Shown: positions 1 through 11,685 of the stretch, piece by piece | How the letters are laid out: every line of letters begins with the position of its first letter | Position numbering within the stretch: the first letter of the stretch is position 1 | Assembly: GCA_949358305.1 (NCBI GenBank) | Contig: OX442320.1 | Location: 7,518,259 to 7,582,258, forward strand | Direction of reading: 5' to 3' | Source: Strigamia acuminata | Lineage: Eukaryota; Arthropoda; Chilopoda; Geophilomorpha; Linotaeniidae | Length of the DNA: 64,000 nucleotides | The notes under the pieces: generated by a model | The model's database searches: none | Told to the model about the DNA's origin: nothing | Seen by the model: only the letters and a program-made list of their open reading frames with translations | Translations under genes and position numbers: made by a program

Positions 1-35
1 TTTTGTTTTTTAATTAAATATTTTTACATTTCTAG

Positions 36-494
36 ACTGTTCTTTAGTGCAACTGCAAGACGTGTGAGTGCAAAAGTGCAACACCATAGTGGACAAGTCA
101 TAATTCAGGCGTCGAGTGTGGAACCTTGTATCAAACAATATTTAGAGAGGTAAAAGGCGAATTTTAAATGTAAATAAATAATTAATCATTTGTTTTTTTT
201 ATTTTTTTGACAGTGTGTCAGACAAAAAAGCAGCTGAAACTGTGGCCAAAGTATTGGCTGATCGGTGTTTAATGGCTGGAATTCTGCATGTACATATTTC
301 GTACAGCGCGACGGAATTTAAGAGAGAAAAAGTATAGTTTTAGTGTTTTATTTCTGTAGGGATTATTATTATTTATTTATTTATTTTTTAAATTGTTTTA
401 GCTTAAATTATTTCTTGACACATTTGAAAAGTGCGGTGTGGGTTTGAAAGAACCGAAGCAGTATTTCCACACGACGATATTCAGCGGGCATTAA
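36..494 (+). CDS. MRPL18: Mitochondrial ribosomal protein L18, C-terminal part (partial)
   Basis: Three exons (36-149, 214-331, 402-494) splice cleanly with AG/GT borders into one open frame ending at TAA 492-494. The first exon carries RRVSAKVQHHSGQVIIQAS, the second VSDKKAAETVAKVLADRC, and the last ends TTIFSGH; this is the uL18 fold of the large mitochondrial ribosomal subunit, which binds 5S-like RNA or tRNA in the central protuberance. The start and the mitochondrial targeting sequence lie left of the window. The gene meets TMED2 tail to tail, with under 200 bp between stop codons. The family call comes from recognising the protein pattern, not from a search; bacterial-type L18 is the only close alternative and is unlikely with these introns. 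Confidence 0.8.
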
Positions 495-687
495 AACGAG
501 GCCACGTTTTCCGTTTTATTTCAATTTAAATCCTGTTTTACAAACAATTCTAAGTAGAATTAATAATTTCATTGTTATTAAATTCGTTTTGGTCAATTTT
601 AACAATTTTTATTTTTATTTTTTTTTTTTAGGTATAAAATAAACGTTTGCTTAATTTTTGTTTTTACTTGTGAATAAATTAATGAAT

Positions 688-1523
<836 letters not shown>

Positions 1524-1793
1524 TGCTGTGCCACGTTTCGAAATTAACAAATGAACGGCGTCGTGGCTTGGTTTGGTTCGCTCGTGCACCCTTTCTATAC
1601 CACTTTTGGGTTTGGTGTTACGTCATGTCACTGATCCAAATTTACTCGAGCAAAAACAACCGCACAGGTTTGTACTTAAAACTGAACTGGAATGATGACA
1701 AAAGTAAATTTTGCCGCTTTCAGCGCGATCTTGTGAAAGAATTGAAAAACTCATTTTATTTCCTCTTTTTTGTTGTTTTTGTTTACACGTTTT

Positions 1794-2639
1794 TTAAACA
1801 AATCGCCGGACTTCAAAATATTTTTTAATGTAATATACTTGCCCGGTTGTTAAAGCCACAAGCATTAACGCTTCAAAAACTGCCCACCACAGAATCCAAG
1901 AGTTCGTTCTATCGTTTACTAAAATATTTTTAAAAATGCAATAATATTTAATTTATAGACAAACAAAGCATAAAATAAATTCGTACTTATGTGATGATTT
2001 ACCACATCAGCCAACATCGCATAATTTCTTGCATCAAACTGTGATAAACTTACTAATAAATCTTCTACCAAACTTTCCACGGTTATATTTTGTACCCGCA
2101 TTTCAGCGCGTTGTTCCACTGTTTAAAAATAGAATGAAAATAAATAAATAAATAAATAAATAAAACAGGAAATTGATTTATAATTAATTAATTATACATA
2201 CACAAATCATACGTCTTATAATGCATCGTTGCGAGCGTTAAACGAATAACTTTGGGTGTGAGAGTAGAGAATTTATTGTTAAAACAAAATGAAAATTTGT
2301 CATCTTCAGTTGCATTGAACTGATAAAAATTGGAGGTTGATTTCTCATGGGCCACCTCAGAACCATTCGAGAAGATGAACTGAATACAAATAAATAAAAA
2401 TTAACTTGAAATTTAAAACTGAAATATGAAAATACTTTGAAATCAATGTCGAGAAATCCTCCTTCCGTAACAGCATATTGTACAAAACCAATATAGCCCG
2501 CATTTACTCGCTCGAAAAAACATTCTTCTTCGTGGGCATCGATTGTAACGATGTATCTCTCTATTTTCGGCGCGGCATTCCCAAGTGTGAAAAATGTATA
2601 AAAAGTGAGAAGAAAAAGGTGAGAAATATGCACTGCCAT
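1794..2639 (-). CDS. Divergent TMED/p24-family protein, tandem paralogue of TMED2
   Basis: Four exons (2436-2639, 2202-2379, 1987-2118, 1794-1918) encode about 212 residues. Domain order matches its neighbour: signal peptide ([17 protein letters not shown]), GOLD domain with cysteines in EECFFERV and [13 protein letters not shown], a short helical region, a membrane span ([16 protein letters not shown]) and the tail [13 protein letters not shown]. The last two introns interrupt codons at equivalent places and in the same phase as in TMED2, and the last exon is 125 nt in both, so a local duplication is the simplest origin. Sequence has drifted far: the helical region lacks the well-kept [13 protein letters not shown] motif. 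An earlier in-frame ATG at 2663 would add eight residues. It starts about 440 bp from NLE1 in head-to-head orientation. Confidence 0.85.
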
Positions 2640-3082
2640 GACTGTCTGATGTTTATTCAGCAAATGGATACGTGAGCAATAAAAGTTTAATATTTAATTA
2701 CAGGTGTATAATTTAAAACTCATTTGACATCTGCAGCAGCAGTTTTCCGCTAAAATTAAACGAATCTTGTAAAAAAAAAAAAAATAACAATAAAAATAGA
2801 AAGATTTATTTATTCGTCATCTAAAAAATTTGTCAACAAAAATTTCCTGGTTTGGAAAGTCGAAAAAAATTCTCACTTGAATTAAAAAATTTACAACATT
2901 TTGTCGGCGATTGCGTCATCAATCTCCTAACAACCTAGTGGCAATTTTATAAACTTTTGATCATTACGGCGCTGCATGAAACACGCTCAAACACGCTCAC
3001 ACGCTGGAACTTGCCGGTTTGTAAAAATCATTCACATAAAAAGCAGGAAAAACAAAATAACAAAGATTTGTAACTTACAGAG
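2640..3082. promoter_or_regulatory. Shared upstream region between TMED paralogue and NLE1
   Basis: This 443-bp gap separates two divergent start codons. It holds an A-run near 2770, an AT-rich core and a small repeat of the 8-mer ACACGCTC around 2980-3002. No TATA box at a sensible distance stands out. A shared or overlapping promoter is inferred from gene orientation only. Confidence 0.45.
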
Positions 3083-5040
3083 ATGATGGAAGTTGACCAG
3101 GAACCCGAAGTTACCGACGTTTGTCGCATTCTTACCCAATTCAAAACAGAATCAGGGGAAATAATCGGAACACCTTTCGACTTGCCCGTGAACATAACTG
3201 TTAAGCAACTGCAATTAATTTGCAATGCCCTCGTCAAAACCGTAAGCCGAATCAAAATTTGAATTTAAAAAACAATAGTATTCATTAAAAACCATTAATT
3301 TCTTTCCAGGAAGAGAATATTCCCTACGCTTTTTTCATAAACAACGTCGAAATCAAAGTCAGCATCGACGACTCGATCAAGAATGAAAAAATTGAGACGG
3401 AAAAAGTGTTGGAAATTATATGTCAACCGCAAGCGGTGTTCAGAGTCAGACCAGTGACCAGATGTACGAGCTCGCTTCCCGGACACGCCGAAGCTGTTTT
3501 ATCGGCATCATTTAGTCCCGATGGGCGGTATCTCGCTAGTGGATCTGGTGACACGACCGTTCGCTTTTGGGATGTCAACACCGAAACTCCACATTTTGTT
3601 TGCAATGGTGAAAAGATTGAAATTTTTTTTTCTGTCTATTTTTGTTTTAATAATTTTATTTTGGTTTTTAGGTCACAAACATTGGGTTTTGTGCATAGCT
3701 TGGTCGCCCGATGGTCGGAGATTAGCGTCGGGTTGTAAAAATGGTCATATTTTTATTTGGAATCCTGAAACGGGAAAACAAATAGGCAAAACGCTGATGG
3801 GGCATCGAAATTGGGTCCTTAATTTGTCGTGGGAACCTCTGCATTTGAATCCCGAATGTAGAAAATTAGCGAGCTCGTCCAAAGTATATTATTTCGACAT
3901 TTTAAATACTAAAAAATTGATTTATTTTATTTTTTTAATTTTTTTTCAGGATTGTACGGTGCGAATATGGGACACTGTATTAGGACACACACTGTTAACG
4001 TTATCGGGGCACGCAAAGGGCGTTACGTGCGTGAAATGGGGCGGAACTGGGCTCATTTACTCTTCGTCTCAAGACAAAACTGTCAAAGTGTGGCGAGCTG
4101 CAGATGTAAGTGTTTAAATCATTTAAATTTACGAAAAATTGTTTTAATAATTTGATTTTCTAGGGTGTTTTATGTCGAAGTTTAGAAACTCACGCGCATT
4201 GGGTGAATTACATAGCGTTGAATACTGACTACGTGATGCGAACTGGAGCTTTTGATCCGAGCGATGCCGATGTCGTTTACAGAAACATTACAGAATCGAG
4301 TAAAAACATTTGTTCTTTTCGTTATTCGAGTTTATTTTAACGGTTTTAATTTTTCAGATGAAGAATTGGCGAAGAAAGCGCAGATACGATACGACAAAGT
4401 GAGAAACCTGACGGAAACAGAACGTCTCGTGTCCGCTTCGGACGACCTCACGATGTGTTTGTGGGCCCCGGAGACCGATAAGAAACCAATATGCCGGATG
4501 ACCGGTCATCAGCAGTTGATAAACGATGCGAAATTCTCGCCCGACTCACGACTCATTGCGAGTGCGTCGTTCGATAAGTCGGTCAAGTTGTGGGATGCAA
4601 AGACTGGAAAGTTAGTGATGGAATTTTGAAATTTGAGTTTTAAATTTTTAATCTTGGTTCGTGTTGACAGGTTCATCGCAACGCTCCGAGGACACGTTCA
4701 AGCTGTGTATCAGATATCGTGGTCCGCCGACAGTCGGTTGTTGGTAAGCGGCAGCAAAGACACGACTTTGAAAGTGTGGGATGTTTCATCGAAGAAGTTG
4801 GGGCTTGATTTACCCGGACATGCCGACGAGGTGAAATGATTTTATTGGAAATTTGTGTTTTAGTTATTAAATTATGTAAATGTTGTTATTCTGTAGGTGT
4901 TTGCGGTTGATTGGAGTCCGGACGGACAAAGGGTAGTGAGTGGTAGCAAGGATAAGTTGTTGAAAATGTAATTGGATATTTTTTTGTTTTTATTAAGGAT
5001 AATTTTAATTACACATTTGTTTTTCAGATGGAGGAAATAA
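3083..5040 (+). CDS. NLE1: Notchless homologue 1, WD40 ribosome-assembly factor
   Basis: Nine exons (3083-3241, 3310-3607, 3672-3883, 3950-4105, 4164-4299, 4358-4610, 4671-4830, 4897-4967, 5028-5040) add up to 485 codons, the same length as the human protein. The N-terminus (RILTQFKTESGEIIGTPFDL) is the NLE ubiquitin-like domain that binds the MIDAS domain of the AAA ATPase Rea1/Midasin; eight WD40 repeats follow, visible as repeated GH...W...D..L.SGS.D.T.K.WD. The protein works in 60S pre-ribosome maturation in the nucleus and was first named as a Notch signalling modifier. The last coding exon has only 13 nt. Two adjacent ATGs occur at the start; the first is used here. A polyadenylation signal AATAAA is found near 5158. 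Confidence 0.95.
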
Positions 5041-5455
5041 TTTATTCGTGTAATTTCGGCAATAACAACAAGCTGGAACACGGTCGTTTTGTGTTGTTGA
5101 GAGAAAACAGGACTGCGTTATCATTGAATTATTGAATTATGTATTTTTTGTAAAGGAAATAAATGATTAAAGATTGGAAATGGAAAATTATAATACAAAC
5201 TGAGAGAAATATTTCGTTGTTTACTTTAAATACCGCTCGAAAGCACCTCATAGATTGCATTGTGAGAAGAAGAATCGTGTGATCTGACGACGTGCGACGA
5301 AGCGATATGGACGGTATACTACGGTATTGTTTCATTCGGTAGTAACTAGATGGCAGCAGCGACCAGAGACAGTTTGTGTTTGGAAAACGGTGGCGCCATC
5401 TATGTTTCTAAGTTACTATTAATTATGAGTTAAAATTCTTATACCGCCGACATGT

Positions 5456-5577
5456 AAAACCTGCACTTTGACGGTAGCGCCACTCAACGGGTAAAAAAGA
5501 AGACATTTTTACAAAAATCACAAAAAATGTCTTCTTTTTTACCCGTTGAGTGGCGCCACCGTCAAAGTGCAGGTTTT
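5456..5577. repeat. Near-perfect 54-bp inverted repeat (hairpin)
   Basis: The arms 5456-5510 and 5523-5577 are reverse complements with about one mismatch, around a 12-bp spacer (ACAAAAATCACA). The right arm is also the first unit of the tandem repeat that follows, so the left arm looks like an inverted copy of the repeat boundary. Confidence 0.85.
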
Positions 5578-6290
5578 TGAACGAGATTCGTTGTGTAGTC
5601 CGTGTCCGTCGACGACTATGAAAAAGACCTTCTTTGATAGGCGACATCCAATGGTTTAATAAATGTTTAACCGTAGTAAATCCTCGATTTTTCGCCTGCT
5701 TCGAAGCCTAAACTGTCGATGAACAAAACGTATTCAATTTATTAAAATCATGCAAATCTAGTTGAATCTACATTTCGTAGTTTGTAAAAATACAAAAAAT
5801 GTCTTCTTTTTTACCCGTTGAGTGGCGCCACCGTAGAAAGTGCATTTTTCTTGAACGTGATTCGTTTTATAGCCCATGGACAACTACCGGTATGCAGTTG
5901 AAAAAGACCTTCGAGATGCGACATTCAGTGGTTTAATAACCGTAGTAAGTCCTCGATTTGTTGTTCGCGTGTGAAACTGGAACTGTCGATTTAAAAAACG
6001 TATGCACTTTATTAAACACACGCAAAACCTGTTGAATCTATACAGTATATCGTAGTTTGTAAAAAGACGAAAAAAGTCTTCTTTTTTACCCGTTGAGTGG
6101 CGCCACCATCAAAATGCACTTTTTTGATTCGTTGTTGAGATTCGTTGTATTCGTGGACGACTATGAAAAATACCTCGTTTCATAGGCGACATCCAACGAT
6201 TTAATAAACGTATTACCGTAATAAGTTATCGATTTATCGGCCGCATCGAAGCATGAACTGTCGATAGAATTTTGCTTTGAATTTTACTCA
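5523..6290. repeat. Three tandem units of about 273 bp
   Basis: The motif GTCTTCTTTTTTACCCGTTG starts at 5529, 5801 and 6076, spaced 272 and 275 bp. Each unit continues with TGGCGCCACC, a variable part, then GACATCCAA-type and TTTAATAA blocks and an ...AACTGTCGAT piece. Copies are diverged. No reading frame is kept. It may be a small satellite or the inside of a non-coding mobile element. Confidence 0.8.
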
Positions 6291-6319
6291 TGTTTGGAAT
6301 AGTGTCGGTTGGCGACAGT

Positions 6320-6900
6320 TGCATCGCGCTACAATAGTAAACGCGATATTTTGTGACGTCATCATTCGTATCGAGGTTGACTCGAGTTTTGAATTCTACT
6401 TTTGATGCCAGTTTTCAGGAACAGATAGGGCGCGGTTTGCGTGTAAATAAGTTTGTAGTTGTTGAAATAACTTTTCATGGGACAGATATAAGAGCTAGAA
6501 TTCGTTATGAGTTGAAATTTAGCGTTGAAACATGGACGTGATGTGAAAACAAACTCAACATGGGCGAAAATGATGGAGTGGAGGAAACTGCCAAACCGAG
6601 CCAACACCACAGAATAACACAGTCAACGCGATATTTTGTGACGTCATCCTTGGCATCGAGGTTGAGGCGAGTTTTGAATTTTACTTTACATGCGGGTTTG
6701 ATCATGTAAAGGCGAGGTTTGCGAGGACAGGCAGTCAAGTGTCCGCTTTGATACGTATCGATCCGCAGAAACTAATGACTTTTGCCGTGCATAATTAATT
6801 CCGGTCTGGTTTAAATTTTGTTAGAATGTTAAGTTGTGTAAATCAAAGTGTTTGATAATGATGATTCTACTTTGATGCGAGTTTTCAGGATCAAAAAGGG
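6320..6900. repeat. Diverged direct repeats with CRE-like palindromes
   Basis: The block ACGCGATATTTTGTGACGTC followed by a TCGAGGTTGA...GAGTTTTGAATT...ACTTT stretch occurs near 6341 and again near 6627, 286 bp apart; a third partial copy (ATTCTACTTTGATGCGAGTT) lies near 6864. Each full copy contains TGACGTCA, the ATF/CREB palindrome. Function is not shown by the sequence. Confidence 0.65.
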
Positions 6901-7590
6901 CTCGCGGATCGAAATTGGAAAAGAAAAAGAGTCATGACAGATAAGTAAAAGTGAATTTTGTCGATATTTTTTTATTGATTTTATTAAATTTGATTTTCCG
7001 CCATCTGAGGGCAATTGTTTGTGACTAAAGGTTTTAGTTCGACCGTAGCTCACGGATGGCACGACGGAGCTGGAAGCTTCCCGCACGCTCATTAAATATT
7101 CAAAAATCCGAGACTTGACTCATTTTTTCTTCAGAGTGCAAACCAGAAAGAAGTGCGGGAGCAACGTTCGAGGTAAGCTATCTTTGTTTAGTCTTATTAT
7201 TTTTACAAATTTTTGGTTTTATTTTCTCCGCACTTAAATGAATTAGTGGCTCTTTTTAAACTGTCGTATCTGTTTATTATTCGCGCTCGTTGCTGCATAT
7301 TTTTTTAACTTCTCCTATTTTTATGGTTATATGAATTTTGACTTTGCTTTATTTTATTGAAAAATGTATGACATTTTGTACGCCATTATACACTTTTTTT
7401 TGCTATTATGTTTACTGATTTTTCTTTTATTTCTAGGAGTATTACACTTCCAAATTCAAGGGTGCGTGTAATTTGAAGACATGCTATAGGAACTTCGTCG
7501 GACAAAGACACCGAGAGCTATTGGAATCCACAACACACACACAATTTATTTTAACTGTATTTAAATAAATGTATACTTTTTTCTACTCTT
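6901..7590. other. Intergenic, no gene recognised; one exon-like pair
   Basis: No conserved coding frame is visible. A possible non-coding spliced transcript is hinted at by a good donor (GTTCGAG|GTAAGC near 7172) and a pyrimidine-rich acceptor (TTTCTAG|GAGTATT near 7437). A CA microsatellite lies near 7531-7541. Confidence 0.3.
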
Positions 7591-7592
7591 TT

Positions 7593-7682
7593 CCTCCATT
7601 TTCCCTTTCTCTTTTCCTCCATTTTCCCTTTCTCTTTTCCTCCATTTTCCCTTTCTCTTTTCCTCCATTTTCCCTTTCTCTT
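7593..7682. repeat. 23-bp minisatellite, left part (4 copies)
   Basis: The pyrimidine-rich 23-mer (CCTCCATTTTCCCTTTCTC plus TTTT) starts at 7593, 7616, 7639 and 7662 and is cut by the LTR element at 7683. The same array resumes at 14900, so both parts were one array before the insertion. Confidence 0.95.
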
Positions 7683-8305
7683 TGTGAGTGTTTGGACGGA
7701 CGCCACGTGGTCGGGGGAGAGCCACGGGACGCTGGACACAACACACACGATAAAATACACTTCCGAAATACACAAGAGACACAAGTTTAGTTTAAGGTAA
7801 GCTTTATTATGTCTAGGGGTATGATGTGGTGTCTCTACAGTGCATTTCCCAATGCGATGGCTGAGAAACAGCCATCCCTAACAAGACCGCGTGGCACGGC
7901 GGCCATTGGCCGAATGACACGCGTGGTCTGAATACTGTTCGGCCGCGTCGTCGCTACGTTCACGGAGAACGTAGGACAGGCGCGGGGAACACGGACTATC
8001 AAGTCCCGGCGGGCGACAGAGTCGCCACGCCAATCGGATTCGTCATGATTGCCAGTGTGGAAGAGCGATCGTAGAAGCGACCGTTCGCCACGCTGGTTGC
8101 AAGAGAACTCTCTGGGCCTTCTGCGGGGCCGACCACTTCCGGAAGGGCACTTCCGGTTCCCAATTGGCGGAGCCAACGACCATCAGCTCCACCTGGCGCG
8201 GGGGACCGCGTCAGGTGCGCGCGAGAAACACACGAGGTGCGCGAGAGCCGTGGAAGCGCCGTGTGTTGCAGGTAAGTGAACGGACTGATCGGGCAGCCGG
8301 TCACA
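7683..8305 (-). repeat. 3' LTR of the retrotransposon
   Basis: This 623-bp repeat ends in the 5-bp inverted TGTGA/TCACA. On the minus strand it carries an AATAAA polyadenylation signal (near 7806) followed by GT-rich sequence. Its GC content is far above that of the surrounding DNA. Confidence 0.93.
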
Positions 8306-8827
8306 TCTCCCCCCCCTAAAAAGGTAAGTACTGAGAGGGGTACCTCAACACAATCACGAAAGTGGTTGTTTGAAATTTAATTTCTAATTATAAACTAATC
8401 ATTACTTTTCTTTTTTACAGATAAACAGATGACCTTAATGCGGATGAGCTGATACAGCTAGAGCGCGGATCACCAGTGGGTAACAATGGGAAATAACACC
8501 GATAAAAACAACGCACACTTACCCCCAGGATGAAGAGAAAAACTACAATTTGATACTATGAAAAATTAATTTGTAAAACACTTGTAATAAATTTGTAACA
8601 TGAATAAAACACTTTGAAATTTAAATCTGACAACTTGTAATTATTTAAGCAATTTTAACATTAAATGGTAAGTAAAAACACTTTTAAATACTTAGATTCG
8701 AATAAAAGTTAGGACTATTACTATTAAAATACTATTGTGACAAAAAAAACATTTAAAAAATGTAAAAAACAATCAGTTTTGGCACTATAAAGGCAATAAC
8801 AAAGCCTGGCCGCATCTTGAAACGATT

Positions 8828-9208
8828 CTATGGTTGAAGACGATAGACGAACTGTCGTGTTGGTAACTCGTCGTCGTCCTCGCGTTCCTCTTTCTTTTCC
8901 ACGGGTGGCAATTTCGAGTCTTGGCCGGTTAGACAGCACAGATCCTTGGTCGGTGTCGCGACGGCGACTTTGGCTGCGTCTGTACTGTTGACGAAAGCTG
9001 GAACTGTGTCGAGATACTGCTGGAACTCCCGTCGGTCGTTCGTCGAAAATCGGCGACATTGCGACGGTTGGGGGCTGTTGTCAACTTGGCGCTTATAAAG
9101 CGGTTGCAGAGCAGCCGGACATATAACAACTTCATTCGAAACTCTAGTTTTGGCCGAAGTCATTATCAGTGGTGGCGAAGTATCTAGTCGTTTCAGCCAC
9201 GGCCCCAC
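8828..9208 (-). CDS. Unrecognised retrotransposon ORF between pol remnant and 3' LTR
   Basis: An open frame of 126 residues on the coding strand of the element. It is rich in charged residues near its end (KKEEREDDDE) and shows no domain I recognise. It may be a piece of a third ORF (env-like or accessory) or degraded gag. Start is the first ATG in frame; a true upstream start may have been lost. Confidence 0.35.
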   Translation of the reverse strand: MGPWLKRLDTSPPLIMTSAKTRVSNEVVICPAALQPLYKRQVDNSPQPSQCRRFSTNDRREFQQYLDTVPAFVNSTDAAKVAVATPTKDLCCLTGQDSKLPPVEKKEEREDDDELPTRQFVYRLQP

Positions 9209-9329
9209 TCGAACTTTGGGGAATTATCCGCCGGTGTTGAGCGTGGAGCGGCCGCGACGGCTTTTGCATTTGATGCAGTTGCTGTCGTTTGTGTGCAGCC
9301 ACTCTTTCTGATCCGCATTGGCTACGGAG

Positions 9330-9698
9330 TTAATTTCTCTCTGCGGCCAAGTTGGATCTTAATTTTTCACCTTTAATCCGCATATCCGAGAGGTTTTGTG
9401 AGATTTGATCTCGTTGTCTCTTTGGTTTTGCAGTCGGTGGCTTGGCGTTCGCATTTGATGCGTTTGCTGCCGTTCCGCGTCGTTCTGCGCGTGATCGCAC
9501 GTGCATCTCATCTATGGAACGATTGTGCTCTGGGATCGGGAGACCGGGGGCAGTCATAAATTGGGCGAACCATGGTTTTAACGGCGCGTGCCGCTCCATG
9601 AATCCGTCTCCTAGGCAGTTTTGACATGGAGTGTACGACTGATTGGGCAAGACGAAGATTCGACAAGCAACTCGTGTTCGATTGAAAGAATTTTCCAC
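9330..9698 (-). CDS. Unrecognised retrotransposon ORF
   Basis: A 122-residue frame on the minus strand, upstream of the previous one in the direction of transcription. It has a CQNC pair, a WFAQF stretch and an alanine- and lysine-rich tail (NASNANAKPPTAKPKRQRDQ). No known domain is evident. It stands where a third ORF would be in an LTR element; confidence that it is a functional gene is low because the rest of the element is degraded. Confidence 0.35.
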   Translation of the reverse strand: MENSFNRTRVACRIFVLPNQSYTPCQNCLGDGFMERHAPLKPWFAQFMTAPGLPIPEHNRSIDEMHVRSRAERRGTAANASNANAKPPTAKPKRQRDQISQNLSDMRIKGEKLRSNLAAERN

Positions 9699-10077
9699 TC
9701 TAACGTTGTTTTAAATCAACAAACTTTGAAGCAAAAACGAGTGAATACGACAAGTGCAAGTTGGAAAAGAAACAATTCGGGTTTGTACGATGGATGAATG
9801 ATCCAAACTGTCGCTTCGTTCTTGCAAGAATGAACAATTGTTGCAATCGCACTGGTTAAATACTGTTGAAAATGTTTCAAGTTTTCTCAGAAATCAGAGG
9901 TGTCTTTGAATTCAGAGTTTGGTTTTGGAATTTCCAAAGGTTTCACTGGTATTGGCAACATGGTTGCGGTACCAGCGTCCGTAGGTCGCACTGGAGGTGG
10001 CAACATTGTTGCTGTTCCGGTGTTTTTCAGGTCGGTCCTCAAAGGACTTCTTCTTGTTCCCCATTTGGAATGGGCTA

Positions 10078-10308
10078 TCAAGCCATCTCTTCAGAGGAAA
10101 TGAATCTTTTAAGTGTTACAAGGGTATAACCGTTTGTATTGGTCACTTTAGTGATTATGCATGGATTTTTGAAATGGTCTTCGAGAGACGAAGCTAATGG
10201 TATAGCTATTTCTCTCAAGGGATGGATTTTTAGTAAAACTAAATTTCCAATTTCAATTTCAGATTTTTTTAGCTTATGGTCTGAAATTGTCAAATCACAG
10301 CTAAACAT
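10078..10308 (-). pseudogene. Integrase C-terminal remnant of the retrotransposon
   Basis: The frame reads EIEIGNLVLLKIHP and later NPCIITKVTNTNGYTLVTL, which matches the small beta-barrel at the C-terminus of Ty3/gypsy integrases (GD.VLL.......GPY.I..V....Y.L). The catalytic core with its D,D35E residues is absent from the window, so this is a fragment. Confidence 0.6.
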
Positions 10309-10369
10309 TCCATACTAGCGTTCTGGTAATAAAAACAAACTGGTTTTACAACAAAACACCTTGGTCTGT

Positions 10370-10560
10370 CACTCGCAAAAAGGACAGCTCCGAGCCCGTC
10401 GCCACATTGCATTTGTAAGGATGACAAAGTTGCGAGCGAAATCCGGCGCAGGCAGCGTCATTCCTTCTGCGAGTTGGTTCTCAAATTCCCGAATGCAATT
10501 TTGCATTCTTCTGACCACTGCCATTTTAACATACTTCTCAAATCGAAAAAACTGTTTTTT
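10370..10560 (-). pseudogene. Reverse transcriptase/RNase H junction remnant
   Basis: Translation of the minus strand gives LPAPDFARNFVILTNA, resembling the segment between the RT thumb and RNase H of gypsy elements (P.L..PDFS..F.L.TDAS). The expected aspartate is replaced by asparagine and the polymerase box with YVDD-type residues is missing. A large internal deletion joined this piece to the gag end and the integrase end. Confidence 0.45.
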
Positions 10561-10594
10561 GAGTGGTACTCAGTTTTGATCACAAATGTGGCCT

Positions 10595-11089
10595 TTATTG
10601 CATTGGCAGTTCTTCACCTCGTGAGGGTATTCCCTTTGAAAAGTGTCCGCCACCGCAGTTCCAACAAACACCAGTTCTTGGTTTCGTCGGTTTGGCAGCT
10701 TTTGGTATTGTTACTAATTGCTGAGATTTTTTATTATTGGTCGTCGAGCTAGGAGTAACAGATTTTGTTTTTCGTGTCTTGATGACCGCTGTATTACCGG
10801 TTGGTGGTCCAATTGCATCATTTGATGCTGTGGCGATCACTACCGGTGGAATTGGAATTGTGGCTTGGGCCAGTAACATAATCTGACCTGCAGCAACAAT
10901 GCCTTCTACGACAGTTTTTTGTTGGGCCAACAGGTCCATCAAAGCAGCAATTTTCATTTTTGAAGACTGTTCAGAAATGGCTGGTTGATCAAAACGATTG
11001 TTTAGATCGATTTTTGCAGCTTGGTAACTTGAAAGTTGGAAACAAACACTATTTGCTCTGTCTTCTAACCGTGCAAGGCGGTTTGTCAC
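10595..11089 (-). pseudogene. Gag/nucleocapsid-like remnant with a damaged zinc knuckle
   Basis: The 164-residue frame has a leucine-rich helical part, a low-complexity basic part (TRKTKSVTPSSTTNNKKSQQ) and then CWNCGGGHFSKGIP. A working zinc knuckle is C-x2-C-x4-H-x4-C; here the spacing before His is one residue short and the final cysteine is missing, so it should not fold. It identifies the coding strand of the element. Confidence 0.6.
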
Positions 11090-11137
11090 TTTTAAAAGTG
11101 CTTTTCCCCCATCGCGTAGGCGTTTTTAATCGCGTGA

Positions 11138-11491
11138 TCAAGATTTTAAGTGCAGCGCACGTGGCTTCAAGCATGGCTTGCTGTACTTTATTTGTTCCAT
11201 CTTTCGGTGGTGACATATTTGTTGTTTATTTAAACAATCAGTGCCAGTCGTAAGATCAAAAAGGATGGTGTATTTGTTCAAGTCTGTAGAATTTGGACTC
11301 TGTAACTCGTTCAATAAATGACAAAATAAAATATTTACTTGCTGGAAAATCCCAAATGTCTCTAGCACTTCTTTGTAACTGGTAATCACTGGAAATGTCA
11401 AAAACAGGACCACAGTTTGCAAAAACGGACAAAGGAGATTAATCAACACCCAACTAGAATCCATTAGATTGTGCTTGGTGTAGGCACTCAT
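11138..11491 (-). CDS. Unrecognised ORF in the retrotransposon 5' interior
   Basis: A 117-residue frame upstream of the gag remnant, with a hydrophobic stretch near its start (WVLINLLCPFLQTVVLFLTF). Parts of this region are internally duplicated (see 11550-12480), and the frame may be chance. No domain is recognised. Confidence 0.2.
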   Translation of the reverse strand: MSAYTKHNLMDSSWVLINLLCPFLQTVVLFLTFPVITSYKEVLETFGIFQQVNILFCHLLNELQSPNSTDLNKYTILFDLTTGTDCLNKQQICHHRKMEQIKYSKPCLKPRALHLKS

Positions 11492-11549
11492 GGGAGAGGG
11501 ATTAGTGATGTCACTTCCCCCCCCATGTCTCCCATTGTAATGTGATTTG

Positions 11550-11650
11550 AATTAATTTTTTGGAAATCAATTCCCAGATTTCCCACATTGTCGGAATCTT
11601 TTGAAAATCAAACTTTTCCCCGAAAAATCTGTGAATACCACATGTTTTTC

Positions 11651-11685
<35 letters not shown>

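Noticed and set aside
7835-8176. 113-residue ORF, present again at 14429-14770
   Set aside because: It lies wholly within the LTR and is duplicated only because the LTR is.
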